Shown piece after piece: positions 1 to 9,044 of a stretch of DNA of 25,154 nt (within the stretch, counting starts at the first letter, position 1; each line of letters opens with the position of its first letter). The stretch lies in the NCBI GenBank assembly GCA_900319985.1, contig ONQL01000017.1:1-25154 (forward strand), read 5' to 3'. The notes beneath the pieces are model-generated. The model did not search any database and had not been told where the DNA came from. It was given only the letters and a program-made list of their open reading frames with translations. The position numbers and the translations under genes are program-made. The DNA is from an uncultured Methanobrevibacter sp. Its GTDB lineage: Archaea; Methanobacteriota; Methanobacteria; Methanobacteriales; Methanobacteriaceae.

Positions 1-82
1 GCGAAAGTACATCCATTAAAAATCAATTAAAACTCGATGTGACAATATTTTAAAAAAAATCAACAAGTCAGCAAAAATTTAA

Positions 83-126
83 TTTTGGCGGACACCCTAT
101 AAATGCCAAAAAAAATAAAAATAAAA
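83..126 (-). terminator. Probable terminator of the metal ATPase operon
   Basis: Directly after the ATPase stop codon, the minus strand carries a long T-rich run (plus-strand A-rich 108-126). A 7-bp inverted repeat follows (TTTTGGC at 83-89, GCCAAAA at 105-111). Oligo-T tracts are the usual archaeal termination signal. The hairpin lies behind the T-run, not before it, so the T-run is probably the working part. Confidence 0.5.
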
Positions 127-2535
127 TTAGAATAGTGGATCCTTCACCATTCCAATTCTAAATGAGTTTAGAATAACAAGCAATGTTAAACCTAAATCTC
201 CAACACCAACAGACATCATCAATGTTATGATTCCAACAATCGCAAGAACTGCACACAATAACTTAATTGTAATTGCTAGTGTGATATTCTGTTTGATAAT
301 TCCCATTGTTTTACGACTTAATGCAAATAAATATGGAAGTTTTGAAATATCATCCTGCATTAAGGCAACATCTGCTGTTTCGATAGCAACGTCAGATCCT
401 GCAGCACCCATAGCAATACCAATATTTGCACGTGCTAAAGCCGGTGCATCATTAATACCGTCACCAACCATGGCAACATCCCCAAATTTATTTCTAATTG
501 TATCCAAAAGGTTCAACTTATCTTGAGGAAGCAAATCAGAATAGATATAGTCAATTCCAATTTCTGATGCTACGTTTTTTGCGGCAAGCTTATTGTCACC
601 AGTAAGCATTACTGTATGTACGCCTTGAGATTTCAAATCAGCCATTACTTCTGAAGCATTGTCCCTGATTTTATCTGATACAGTTATGATACCCATAACA
701 TTGCGGGCATTTCCAACAAATATTACTGTTTTACCTTCAGAATACTCGTTAATTTCATCTCTTGAAATATCAAAGAAACTTCCTTCAATTAATGCTTCAT
801 TTGCAGCATAATATTGTTCACCATCAATATTTGCAACAATTCCTTTACCTGGAACGTTCTTGAACTCTTCAACTTTATCAAAAATAATGTTTTCTTCGTT
901 TGCATAATTTACAACTGCCTGTGCAATCGGATGGGAAGATTGGAACTCAAGAGAAGCTGCAACCTTAACAATATCTTTTTCGGAATAATTTTCATCCAAT
1001 ACATTAATACCACTTAATTTAAGTTTTCCTTCTGTTAAGGTACCTGTTTTATCAAAGATTACTGCTTTAATGTTACGCATTTCCTCAACATAGGTACTTC
1101 CCTTAATGATTACTCCATTTCTTGTAGCTGAAGTAATAGCAGACACCATTCCGACAGGTGTTGAAATCAAGAATGCACAAGGACATGAAATTACCAATAG
1201 TGAAAGAGCTTTATAAACCCAATCTGTTAAGTTTTGACCCAATGCCAAAGGTGGAATCAATGCAACACAGATAGCTGCAATCATCATGACAGGAGTATAA
1301 TACTTTGCTACCTTTTCGACCAATGTTTCGGTTTCGGACCGGTTGAGCTGTGAGCTTTTTACCAAAGTAACAATTTTTGAAATCATGGAATCTTTTGCAG
1401 CTGTGGTTACTTTGACTTCCAAATATCCCTCTTCATTTACAGTACCTGAAAAGACCTCATCTCCAACCCCTTTTAAAACGGGGACACTTTCACCAGTAAT
1501 TGAAGCTTGGTTGATTGAAGAAGAGCCAGATATTATTTCTCCATCCAAAGGAACCTTATCACCAGGTTTTACGATAACGATTTCACCGATGTCCACTTCA
1601 TCAACATTTTTAATCTCTTCCGCATCACCTACTTTAACTCTGGCAGTATCAGGAGCAATTTCAACCAATGATTTGATTGATCGTCTAGCTCTGAATTCAG
1701 AATAGTCTTCTAAAAATTCTGCGATATAATACAGGAATGTTAATGCAGCACCTTCTTCAGGATGTCCAATAATAAATGATGCAACACAAGCGATACACAT
1801 CAACATTGCAGGACCTATAGTATGTTTTTTGACTAATGATTTATAAGCTAAAATAGCTATTTCATAACCTGCAATCACTGCACCAAGCATATAAGTGGCA
1901 GTTATTATTGTGGTGTCGAATGACAAAAATTCAAAAACATGCCCTAAAACAAATAATATGGCGCTTGCAACTATTATTTGAATTGGTCTATTGGCAATCA
2001 AAGGTTTTCCTTCAGCCAATAGCTCACCATCATCGTCATCGTCGTCATCATCATCTGCACAATCCGGACAACCACAAAGACTTATGTCGGCATCTTTATC
2101 ACCATGGCCATTCCCATGATTATGCTCGTGATCATGGTCATGGCTATGCTCATGATTATGCTCATGTTCATGCTCGTAATCATGGTCATGGCTATGCTCA
2201 TGATTATGCTCATGTTCATGCTCGTGATCATGGTCATGGCTATGCTCATGATTATGCTCATGTTCATGCTCGTGATCATGGTCATCGTCTGCACAATCCG
2301 GACAACCACAAAGACTTATATCAACATCCTTATCATAATCAATTTTTTCACTGTGGTCATGTACACTCAAATCAGTATTTGCCTGATAGTCTCTCAATAA
2401 CTGTTGATCATAATGGTCATGATTTTCACATTTAACTTCATTACATTCTGGGTCAAAACAGATATAATTGTAATGTTCCGGTTTGCGACAATTTTCATCA
2501 CCACAATCAGGGTCATAACATCTATTTTCCACCAT
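127..2535 (-). CDS. Zn/Cd-type P1B ATPase with long His/Cys-rich N-terminal tail
   Basis: This is a heavy-metal efflux P-type ATPase of 802 aa in the cytoplasmic membrane. Residues 1 to about 175 are a metal-binding tail. It has two C-x4-C-x4-C modules near the N terminus, then two copies of DISLCGCPDCADD flanking three 16-residue His/Asp/Glu repeats, then a poly-Asp run. The usual HMA domain (GMTCxxC) is absent. The core follows: the TM6 metal site CPC at 451-453, the phosphorylation site DKTGT at D495, an SSHP motif, and GDGIND around 691-696. Near the C terminus N-x7-K followed by D-L-G matches the P1B-2 (Zn/Cd/Pb) signature, so zinc or cadmium export is the likely role. The gene lies 18 bp behind an ArsR repressor and probably shares its promoter. 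GGTGAT lies 3 bases before the start codon. The family is certain; the metal is inferred from the motif. Confidence 0.93.
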   Translation of the reverse strand: MVENRCYDPDCGDENCRKPEHYNYICFDPECNEVKCENHDHYDQQLLRDYQANTDLSVHDHSEKIDYDKDVDISLCGCPDCADDDHDHEHEHEHNHEHSHDHDHEHEHEHNHEHSHDHDYEHEHEHNHEHSHDHDHEHNHGNGHGDKDADISLCGCPDCADDDDDDDDDGELLAEGKPLIANRPIQIIVASAILFVLGHVFEFLSFDTTIITATYMLGAVIAGYEIAILAYKSLVKKHTIGPAMLMCIACVASFIIGHPEEGAALTFLYYIAEFLEDYSEFRARRSIKSLVEIAPDTARVKVGDAEEIKNVDEVDIGEIVIVKPGDKVPLDGEIISGSSSINQASITGESVPVLKGVGDEVFSGTVNEEGYLEVKVTTAAKDSMISKIVTLVKSSQLNRSETETLVEKVAKYYTPVMMIAAICVALIPPLALGQNLTDWVYKALSLLVISCPCAFLISTPVGMVSAITSATRNGVIIKGSTYVEEMRNIKAVIFDKTGTLTEGKLKLSGINVLDENYSEKDIVKVAASLEFQSSHPIAQAVVNYANEENIIFDKVEEFKNVPGKGIVANIDGEQYYAANEALIEGSFFDISRDEINEYSEGKTVIFVGNARNVMGIITVSDKIRDNASEVMADLKSQGVHTVMLTGDNKLAAKNVASEIGIDYIYSDLLPQDKLNLLDTIRNKFGDVAMVGDGINDAPALARANIGIAMGAAGSDVAIETADVALMQDDISKLPYLFALSRKTMGIIKQNITLAITIKLLCAVLAIVGIITLMMSVGVGDLGLTLLVILNSFRIGMVKDPLF
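2127..2285 (-). repeat. 48-bp tandem repeats encoding the His-rich tail
   Basis: Three near-identical 48-bp units lie inside the ATPase gene. Each encodes 16 residues of alternating His with Asp, Glu, Asn or Ser (core HEHEHNHEHSHD). One copy has Tyr in place of His. Such in-frame tandem repeats can change copy number by slippage or recombination. The antisense reading frames through this region are artefacts of the repeat. Confidence 0.85.
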
Positions 2536-2553
2536 AATATCACCAATTAAAAA

Positions 2554-2928
2554 TTATTCTAATATATGTTCCAAACCCACTTTGTATATCATTTCTATGT
2601 GAAGGTCAGTAAGAGAATATCTTGCCATTTTTCCTTCCTTTTGATATTTGACTATGTTATTTGCACGCAATATTCTTAATTGATTTGAAACGGTTGTTTG
2701 GTTCAAGTCAAGTGCATCACATATATCACATACACACAAATCCTCAATACTAAGCAGAGAAATAATTTTTAATCTTGTAGGGTTTCCAAATATTTTGAAG
2801 AATTCTGATAGTTCAGCAAACTCAGATTCTTCAGGAATACGCCCTTTAACACGGTCCACAACATCTTCATGAGATTTGAAGACCTCACACATATCATCGT
2901 TTTCATTTTCAAGATTATTTTTTTTCAT
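2554..2928 (-). CDS. ArsR/SmtB-family metal-responsive repressor
   Basis: This is a winged-helix repressor of 124 aa, expected to release DNA when Zn, Cd or a similar metal binds. The helix-turn-helix covers about residues 62-90 (DLCVCDICDALDLNQTTVSN). The C-terminal helix carries D108-x-H110-x10-H121-x2-E124, the exact SmtB/CzrA alpha-5 zinc-site pattern. Cys14, Cys65 and Cys67 resemble the CadC alpha-3N cadmium site, so both metal sites may be present. The ATG at 2928 is preferred over the in-frame GTG at 2937, because GTGAT just before the ATG reads as a ribosome-binding site. The gene precedes the P-type ATPase by 18 bp and very likely controls it and itself. A palindromic operator candidate lies upstream. 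Confidence 0.9.
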   Translation of the reverse strand: MKKNNLENENDDMCEVFKSHEDVVDRVKGRIPEESEFAELSEFFKIFGNPTRLKIISLLSIEDLCVCDICDALDLNQTTVSNQLRILRANNIVKYQKEGKMARYSLTDLHIEMIYKVGLEHILE

Positions 2929-2969
2929 TTCAATCACATATATTATCTATTTACAAATATGGCATGCCA

Positions 2970-3008
2970 ATGTATTTAAATGTTTTCATATCATGATATT
3001 GTGATATG
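2970..3008 (-). promoter_or_regulatory. Promoter and palindromic operator of the arsR/ATPase operon
   Basis: CATATCA (2987-2993) and TGATATG (3002-3008) form a perfect inverted repeat with an 8-bp spacer. Inside it ATATCATGATAT (2988-2999) is itself a perfect 12-bp palindrome. It lies directly upstream of a TATA-like TTTAAATA on the minus strand (about 2970-2980), roughly 40 bp before the start codon. This is where an archaeal repressor would block TBP/TFB. A second short palindrome, TGGCATGCCA (2960-2969), lies between the TATA box and the start. Binding by the ArsR protein is inferred. Confidence 0.6.
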
Positions 3009-3041
3009 TTAATTTGAAAAAAATATAATGAAAAATAAGAT

Positions 3042-4040
3042 TTATTTTCCATCCAACTTTTCAGTTAAACGTTTCACTTCAGCTTCAAGCCTAAGAATCT
3101 TATCATTAGCATTAGCCAAATCTTCCTTAGCATTAGCCAAATCCTCCTTAGCATTAGCCAAATCCTCTTTAGTATGAGTTAAATCCTCCTTAGCATTAGC
3201 CAAATCCTCTTTAGTATGAGTTAAATCCTCCTTAGCATTAGCCAAATCCTCTTTAGTTTGTGCTAAATTTTCTTCCGCATAAGCCAAACTTTGAATAGTG
3301 CTTTCATGAGATGCAAATCTCACCTGACTTTCCTGAGAAGTTTTTTCATCAATCATTTTAATTAACCTCCGATATTCATTTTCATCATCAAAAAATGCAT
3401 CAATCAAAACACGAAAAACCGAATACAAAGTATATTCCATTTTTAAATCCAGATCATTAATAATATTAATATAAAGATTCAAAACTGTTTCCATTATTTC
3501 AGATGCCTTCTTACGAGGAGCATAAAGTGCAATAACACCCAAATTCAGGGTTATCTCCCGACTTAAATACTGATTGTTATATATTATCCTATTCACCATA
3601 CTTAATCTTTGGGATATGTTATCTTCGTCCAAATTTAAAAAGAATATTCGAGTTATGTCTGATGGAGAGCGGATAAGCTCATTTTTAGATTTGTTTTCAT
3701 CCAAATGTGATGCTACAACCAATAATGTGGGCAAATGTTCATCAACAACCAATTGAATATCATAATCACCGAATTTGCTTAATTTGTCATCATCTACCGG
3801 AACAGATTGATGTTCCAAACCTACCGCCACTTTTTCAAATAGAATTTTATAATCTGGCTCTGCAATATATGCAGAATCCATTTCACCACCAGTACCATCT
3901 TTCAAATGAACTCTACGATTGATCTTTTTAACATAATTTCCCGGAACTCCAATAGTTTTAGTATATTCAGCCGGAAATTCATCAAACATGATGGAATGGC
4001 ATAAATCAAAAGGTTTTGAAAATTTTCTTTCACTACACAT
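3042..4040 (-). CDS. Rpn-like (PD-(D/E)XK) protein with heptad coiled-coil tail
   Basis: This 332-aa protein is not firmly recognised. Residues about 15-240 have the look of the Rpn/PD-(D/E)XK transposase-like nuclease family: an Asp near residue 63, a following strand ending in E76-x-Q78, and a downstream block YDIQLVVDEHLPTLLVV like that family's core. Residues about 255-325 are heptad repeats (EDLANAK and EDLTHTK) that must form a coiled coil. GGGA lies 6-9 bases before the start as a ribosome-binding site. It stands alone between intergenic gaps of about 100 and 246 bp, so it is probably a single-gene transcript. DNA cleavage or recombination would be the inferred role if the family call holds. 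The nuclease call is moderate; the coiled coil is clear. Confidence 0.55.
   Translation of the reverse strand: MCSERKFSKPFDLCHSIMFDEFPAEYTKTIGVPGNYVKKINRRVHLKDGTGGEMDSAYIAEPDYKILFEKVAVGLEHQSVPVDDDKLSKFGDYDIQLVVDEHLPTLLVVASHLDENKSKNELIRSPSDITRIFFLNLDEDNISQRLSMVNRIIYNNQYLSREITLNLGVIALYAPRKKASEIMETVLNLYINIINDLDLKMEYTLYSVFRVLIDAFFDDENEYRRLIKMIDEKTSQESQVRFASHESTIQSLAYAEENLAQTKEDLANAKEDLTHTKEDLANAKEDLTHTKEDLANAKEDLANAKEDLANANDKILRLEAEVKRLTEKLDGK
3105..3265 (-). repeat. 21-bp coding minisatellite (heptad repeats)
   Basis: At least eight 21-bp units encode 7-residue blocks alternating EDLANAK and EDLTHTK. The DNA of neighbouring units is almost identical (for example TTAGCATTAGCCAAATCCTC on the plus strand). 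This indicates recent expansion, and the length of the coiled coil is likely to differ between strains. Confidence 0.85.
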
Positions 4041-4286
4041 AGTTTTTCCCTTATTTTATTTGAAATTCAATTCAAGAAAGTTATCTCCAATAACTAACTT
4101 TTAAAAAATATTCAAGTTTTATATAAAACTTCAAATTGATTTAACTTAAAAATCTGATTAAATTTAAGTAAAATAGGACATGTCCAATTAAATAATTGAT
4201 AGGTAAAGTATAAAGAAGTTTTTCAAGTGCGACAATATGCAAAAACACAGTTATGATAAAGAATAAATTGTAAAAATAGATGTAGC
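4041..4286. promoter_or_regulatory. Intergenic region with palindromic TATA region (4114-4131)
   Basis: AAGTTTTATATAAAACTT at 4114-4131 is a perfect 18-bp palindrome. It contains a TATA box placed correctly for the minus-strand gene starting at 4040 (leader of about 50 nt). A second perfect palindrome, GGACATGTCC, lies at 4176-4185. TATA boxes are often partly self-complementary, so the first palindrome may be only a strong promoter. No gene is seen here. Confidence 0.45.
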
Positions 4287-6542
4287 TCATTCGACATCTT
4301 TCAGTGCTTCAACCATATTCAAATCTTTGATTTTATCTGAAAACATAAGGTTTACGCCAATAGCTATTGCAAATGTTATCACAGCAGATAATGCAATATT
4401 GCCCAATGTCAATGTCGGAATATAATAAAGCGAATCTCCCGCAGCATTCATCATCAATGTCATGAAGTAAAATCCAAGAGGAATGCCCAAAATAAAACCT
4501 ATTGACGTGAAAATTATGTTTTGGGTCAAGAGCAACTTTCTTAAGGTATTTGTTTTAAAGCCCAGAACCTTCAAGGTTGCAATTTCCCTCTCCATTTCTG
4601 TGAATGATAAAATGCCCAGATTATACAACACCAGAATGGCCAATGCCCCTGCCACAAATGTCACTACGTAAACCATCATCATCACTGAAGTCGTCATCTG
4701 ATCCCAACTTTCCTTCATTTTATCAATTGTTGTAACTGATTTGATAGAATCCAAGTTTTCGCCAAATTTTTCATCAGTTATGATGTTTGTTGGTGTGAAA
4801 TTCAATCCCTGGTCTTTTAACGTATCCGGAGACATTATCAAACCCTGTGAAATTGGTTCTGCATGAATCTGACCTATTTTTGAAGTTACCCAATCATCTT
4901 CACCGACAATATGCCACCTGATTTCATCACCGATTGCCAAATTGAATTTATCCGCCAGCTTAGTTGATATTGACACATCTCCCTCATCAATATCGATTGG
5001 ATTCCTATTGCTGTCGGTGTAGGATATCAAATCCGTATTGTTCGATGCCAAAAGCGTTACCGTGTCCTCCACATCATTTGCCTTGATTTCGATGGATTGC
5101 TGCATGATAAAGCTACCGTTTGTTTCATTTAAAACATAGTACAGTTCCATCGGATTGGCCTGACTTGAAAGCAATAACTTTGACTCATAATGAACGATGT
5201 CATCATATTCCCATGATTTTAGCTCAGCCATGCTGTCATTCATACCGAATGCCGCAATAAGCAGTGCAACACATCCCATAACCCCAACTATTGCCATCAA
5301 TGCCCGGAACTTATTCATTCTTGCATCACGCCAGTTCCATCGCATATTGAAGCTTAAACGATTCCAAAACCTTGATTTTTCGATTATTGCTTTTGAGGAG
5401 ACATTAGGTGCTTTAGGCCTCAATGTATTTGCAGGGTTTTCCTTTGAAATTCTTCTGCATGACAGATAGGTCACCAACACAGACAAAACGACCATCAATC
5501 CTGCAATGTAAATGAAACTCACATCAAAACCAGGATTCCAGCTAGGCATGCTGTAATTTGTCTTCATTGAGGGATAAAACATTTGAGGAATTATCATAGG
5601 CCCTGTAATCAAACCCAAAATAGCACCTGCCAAAACAGGCCAGAATGAGTATGACAGATAATGCAGAATTATTGATGAATCCTTAAATCCTACTGCTTTC
5701 AAGATTCCAATTTGAGTTCTTTGATGAGCAACAATCCGATTCATTGTTGTTAGAAGTGTTAGAAAAGTAACCAGAATGAATACAATAGGAAAAACATCCC
5801 CAATCATCTTGTGCTGAGCCATTTCATCGGAGAATTTGGAAACACTCAATTGATCCTCTTTTTTGGTGAGCGACAGATAATCTATTGAACTCAGCTTGGC
5901 CTCAAAATCCTTGTCGGACATATCATATTTTACAAGCAACGTATTGTATTTCAAATCTTCAGGATATGCCTTGGCTGACAGATATGCAAAGCCCATTTCA
6001 TTGAAATCAGGAGTTAGGGATGATGGAGATACCTCATAAATATATTCCGGAGAATAGCCGAGACCCCTGATTTCTTTTGTTATTGTTCTGTTGTCAAATT
6101 CAAAGGTGATTTTATCTCCTATTTTCAAATCACGGGCTTCAGCGAAACGGGTGTCCAACCAGACGCCCGAATCATCATTAGGATTAAAATCCTCACCTTC
6201 AGTTGCATAAAACTTGGAAATCGTTCCTTTCTCTATAAAGTGCAGTGTGATGTCGGGCTTACTTTCCATATCCGCTTGAGATTGGATTACCTCCTGCCTG
6301 TCGCTTTGAGTCGTAAAGCCGTTGATTTTGTCCAAAGATGCATTATCAAAATCAGTATTATAAATCCAAGCATCCGCCATATTGGTATCTGTGTAAAACC
6401 CATCAGATGTTTGAACCAAACCATAGTACTCTGCATAAATTCCAGTATATGCAAAAATACCCAAAAACGCCATTAGAAATATTGCAATGAATTGCGTCTT
6501 GTTGATTTTTATATCCCTCAGCATCTTTTTAGACAATGACAT
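4287..6542 (-). CDS. FtsX/MacB-type ABC permease, paralog 2
   Basis: This 751-aa membrane protein is a permease of the FtsX-like family. TM1 lies at about 17-37, then a large extracytoplasmic domain. A three-helix FtsX unit follows (about 248-268, 291-317 and 341-362). TM5 lies at about 413-433, then a second outer domain, and a last three-helix unit (about 616-640, 672-695 and 712-733). The cytoplasmic coupling motifs RTQIGILKAVGF and REIATLKVLGF follow the second and sixth helices, as in MacB/LolC relatives. The next gene upstream encodes a close paralog of the same layout, followed by the ATPase, so the two may form a heterodimer or two alternative transporters. No ribosome-binding site is visible, and 227 bp separate it from the first permease, so it may have its own promoter and a nearly leaderless transcript. 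The substrate is unknown. Confidence 0.88.
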   Translation of the reverse strand: MSLSKKMLRDIKINKTQFIAIFLMAFLGIFAYTGIYAEYYGLVQTSDGFYTDTNMADAWIYNTDFDNASLDKINGFTTQSDRQEVIQSQADMESKPDITLHFIEKGTISKFYATEGEDFNPNDDSGVWLDTRFAEARDLKIGDKITFEFDNRTITKEIRGLGYSPEYIYEVSPSSLTPDFNEMGFAYLSAKAYPEDLKYNTLLVKYDMSDKDFEAKLSSIDYLSLTKKEDQLSVSKFSDEMAQHKMIGDVFPIVFILVTFLTLLTTMNRIVAHQRTQIGILKAVGFKDSSIILHYLSYSFWPVLAGAILGLITGPMIIPQMFYPSMKTNYSMPSWNPGFDVSFIYIAGLMVVLSVLVTYLSCRRISKENPANTLRPKAPNVSSKAIIEKSRFWNRLSFNMRWNWRDARMNKFRALMAIVGVMGCVALLIAAFGMNDSMAELKSWEYDDIVHYESKLLLSSQANPMELYYVLNETNGSFIMQQSIEIKANDVEDTVTLLASNNTDLISYTDSNRNPIDIDEGDVSISTKLADKFNLAIGDEIRWHIVGEDDWVTSKIGQIHAEPISQGLIMSPDTLKDQGLNFTPTNIITDEKFGENLDSIKSVTTIDKMKESWDQMTTSVMMMVYVVTFVAGALAILVLYNLGILSFTEMEREIATLKVLGFKTNTLRKLLLTQNIIFTSIGFILGIPLGFYFMTLMMNAAGDSLYYIPTLTLGNIALSAVITFAIAIGVNLMFSDKIKDLNMVEALKDVE

Positions 6543-6769
6543 AATATTATATTTAAAAATTGGAATATAAAAAACCTATTTTTTAATTGAATATATGATT
6601 CATTAAAATTGATGAAAAGTATTTTCATTTAAGAAAATTAATGTAAAATTACATTAACATCAAGCAATCTGAAAATATCCCCATAATATAAAATAGAATA
6701 TATATGAATTAATCCATTAAAAATAGCTTAAAGATTTAGACACCAAAAAGTGTGAAAAGGCCATAAAAC
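6543..6769 (-). promoter_or_regulatory. Gap between the two permease genes with possible promoter
   Basis: This 227-bp AT-rich gap interrupts what otherwise looks like one operon. On the minus strand TATA-like sequences occur at about 6565-6575 (TTTTATATT) and 6585-6595 (CATATATT). Both are well placed to start a short-leader or leaderless transcript of the downstream permease. No coding sequence is seen. Confidence 0.35.
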
Positions 6770-9040
6770 CTATTCCACACCTTTCAGTGATTCAACCATA
6801 TCCAACTTCTTGATTTTGCGTGAAAACATCAGATTTACAAGAATTGACAAGGCAAAAGTAATTACCATTGTAATAAGGAAGTTTATAGGAGATATTGAAG
6901 GCAATATGTAGAATGAATCCCCAGATGACTCCCACATTATAGCCAGGATGTAATATCCCACAGGCAATCCCAGTACAAACCCGATAGCTGTAAACCACAG
7001 GTTCTGTGTCAACAATAGTTTTCGCAAAGCTCCTGTCTTGAAACCCAACACCTTCAATGTTGCAATTTCACGTTCAATTTCTGTAAATGAAAGCAAACCA
7101 AGATTGTATAACACCACTACCGCAAGAAGAGATGCAAAGAATATCAATATATAGATTAAAAGCCACATTGATTCTGTCAACTCATCCCAACTTGAAGTCA
7201 TGTTATTCATGGAATTGGCAGCCTTTACGCCATTATAATCCTCTGTGACATGATCTGATGTGATAATGGCTGTTGGAGTATAGTTCAAATCCAAATCTTT
7301 CAATTTATCGGCAGACATTATAAATCCTTGAGATACTGGGTCTGCGTGAATCTTGTCTATTTTTGTGTCAATCCACTTATCCGAACCCATAATATGCCAT
7401 CTGACCGTATCTCCAACACCAACATCCAGCATCTTTGCCATTTTTTCAGAAATTGATACTTCATCATCCTTAATTTCAACACTGTTCCTGTCATAGTCTG
7501 TCGGTGTAATCAAATCTGTTTCGTTGAGTACCAGAAGCGAACCCGATTTTTTGGCAGAACCCGATTCTATTTCAATGGAACCTTCCATTATCTCATCACC
7601 GTTGACCTTGGATGCAATATCATCGATTTGGGATTGTGCAGCATCCTCTTCAATCACCAGCTTTGAGTCGTAATGATTGATTTGAGTATATTCCCATTCC
7701 TTCAAATCATTCATTCCATCATACATTCCAAATGCACAAACCAATAGCGCAGAGCAACCCATTACTCCGACTATTGTCATCAGTGCCCGGAACTTGTTTC
7801 TTTTGGTGTCACGATAATTCCATCGAATATTGAATGACAGATGCTTCCATAATCCCAGCTTTTCAATGAATCCGGAAGATGAAACCTTAGGCACTTTTGG
7901 CCTTATGGTATCGGCCGGTTTTTCATCCGAAATGCCTTTGACCGAATAAAATGAAACCGCCAGAGACATTATGACCATCAAGGCAGCAACATATACGAAA
8001 TTCATGCTCCAGGCCGAATCCCAGGACGGCAGCTTATAGTTTGCACTCATTGACGGATAGAACAATGGAGGCAATACCATCGGCCCTAAAATCAAGCCCA
8101 ATATTGAACCTGTCAAAACCAGCCAGAACCCATATGAGAGATAATGCAAAATAATTGAATAATTCTTAAATCCGCAAGCCTTAAGAATACCAATTTGAGT
8201 CCTTTGATGAGTGATTATCCTCCTCATTGTTGTCAGCAAAATCAGCATTGCTATCAATATGAATACAACTGGGAAAATGTCGCCCATCATCTTATGCTGA
8301 TCTATTTCATCGGCAAACTGACCGACGCTTGTGTGCTCTGACCTTTCAACAAATGAGCTGTAGTAGCCACCCATATGATAATCCAAAAGTTCATCATAAC
8401 TTTCAGGATTTCCATCGAATTTGATATTCAATACATTATATGGAACTGCATCTGCTGGAAATGCCTTATGTGAAAGGTATGCAAAACCTATTTTGTTGAA
8501 ATCGGGAATTATGGACGAGGATGAAGCATGATAGACATACTCCGGAGAGTAACCTATTCCTTTTATCTCTTTTTCAATAGTGTAGTTTTCAAATTCAAAG
8601 GTAATGTTGTCGCCGACTTTCAAGCCCTTCGCATCAGCAAAGCTTTTGTCAAGCCATACTCCACCACCATCATTAATATCCAGTTCTTTCCCTTCAATCA
8701 GATGGAATTTTGATATTGTATTGTTTTCTACAAAATGCAGAGTAATGTCAGGGTCATTGTCAAAATCCCCCACCGAATCCACTACAACCTGCCTTTCCAT
8801 TTGAGTGGTTGCACCCAAGCAATCAATCTGGTCCAAAAATAAATCACTAATATTTGCTGAATAAATCCAACCATCAGCCAAGTTAGTGTCCTCATAAAAA
8901 TTATTACTGTTTACTTCTAGGCCAACAGACTCCCCACCGACACCGGCAAACACAAATACTCCTAAAAATGCCATTAAAAAAATTGATATGAATTGAGCTT
9001 TGTGCTTCGCGATGTCTCTCAACATCTTTTTGAAAAGCAT
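6770..9040 (-). CDS. FtsX/MacB-type ABC permease, paralog 1
   Basis: This 756-aa permease has the same architecture as the downstream paralog: an N-terminal TM at about 15-35, two outer domains, two FtsX helix units, and the motifs RTQIGILKACGF and REIATLKVLGF. Many blocks are identical between the two (for example KMLRDI, GYSPEYVY and SFTEIEREIATLKVLGF), so they arose by tandem duplication. The ATG is 4 nt after the stop of the ATPase gene. GGTGAG, overlapping that stop, serves as ribosome-binding site, so translation is coupled. Such transporters move lipoproteins, peptides or antimicrobials, or act mechanically. Which applies here cannot be read from the sequence. Confidence 0.9.
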   Translation of the reverse strand: MLFKKMLRDIAKHKAQFISIFLMAFLGVFVFAGVGGESVGLEVNSNNFYEDTNLADGWIYSANISDLFLDQIDCLGATTQMERQVVVDSVGDFDNDPDITLHFVENNTISKFHLIEGKELDINDGGGVWLDKSFADAKGLKVGDNITFEFENYTIEKEIKGIGYSPEYVYHASSSSIIPDFNKIGFAYLSHKAFPADAVPYNVLNIKFDGNPESYDELLDYHMGGYYSSFVERSEHTSVGQFADEIDQHKMMGDIFPVVFILIAMLILLTTMRRIITHQRTQIGILKACGFKNYSIILHYLSYGFWLVLTGSILGLILGPMVLPPLFYPSMSANYKLPSWDSAWSMNFVYVAALMVIMSLAVSFYSVKGISDEKPADTIRPKVPKVSSSGFIEKLGLWKHLSFNIRWNYRDTKRNKFRALMTIVGVMGCSALLVCAFGMYDGMNDLKEWEYTQINHYDSKLVIEEDAAQSQIDDIASKVNGDEIMEGSIEIESGSAKKSGSLLVLNETDLITPTDYDRNSVEIKDDEVSISEKMAKMLDVGVGDTVRWHIMGSDKWIDTKIDKIHADPVSQGFIMSADKLKDLDLNYTPTAIITSDHVTEDYNGVKAANSMNNMTSSWDELTESMWLLIYILIFFASLLAVVVLYNLGLLSFTEIEREIATLKVLGFKTGALRKLLLTQNLWFTAIGFVLGLPVGYYILAIMWESSGDSFYILPSISPINFLITMVITFALSILVNLMFSRKIKKLDMVESLKGVE

Positions 9041-9044
9041 ACGC

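Noticed and set aside
1908..2435. Long open frames on the plus strand and in another minus frame through the His repeat
   Set aside because: They are shadows of the 48-bp repeat in the ATPase gene; the products are simple His/Met/Ile repeats.
3105..3265. CRISPR-like repeat array
   Set aside because: The units are 21 bp without spacers and are in frame within a coding sequence.
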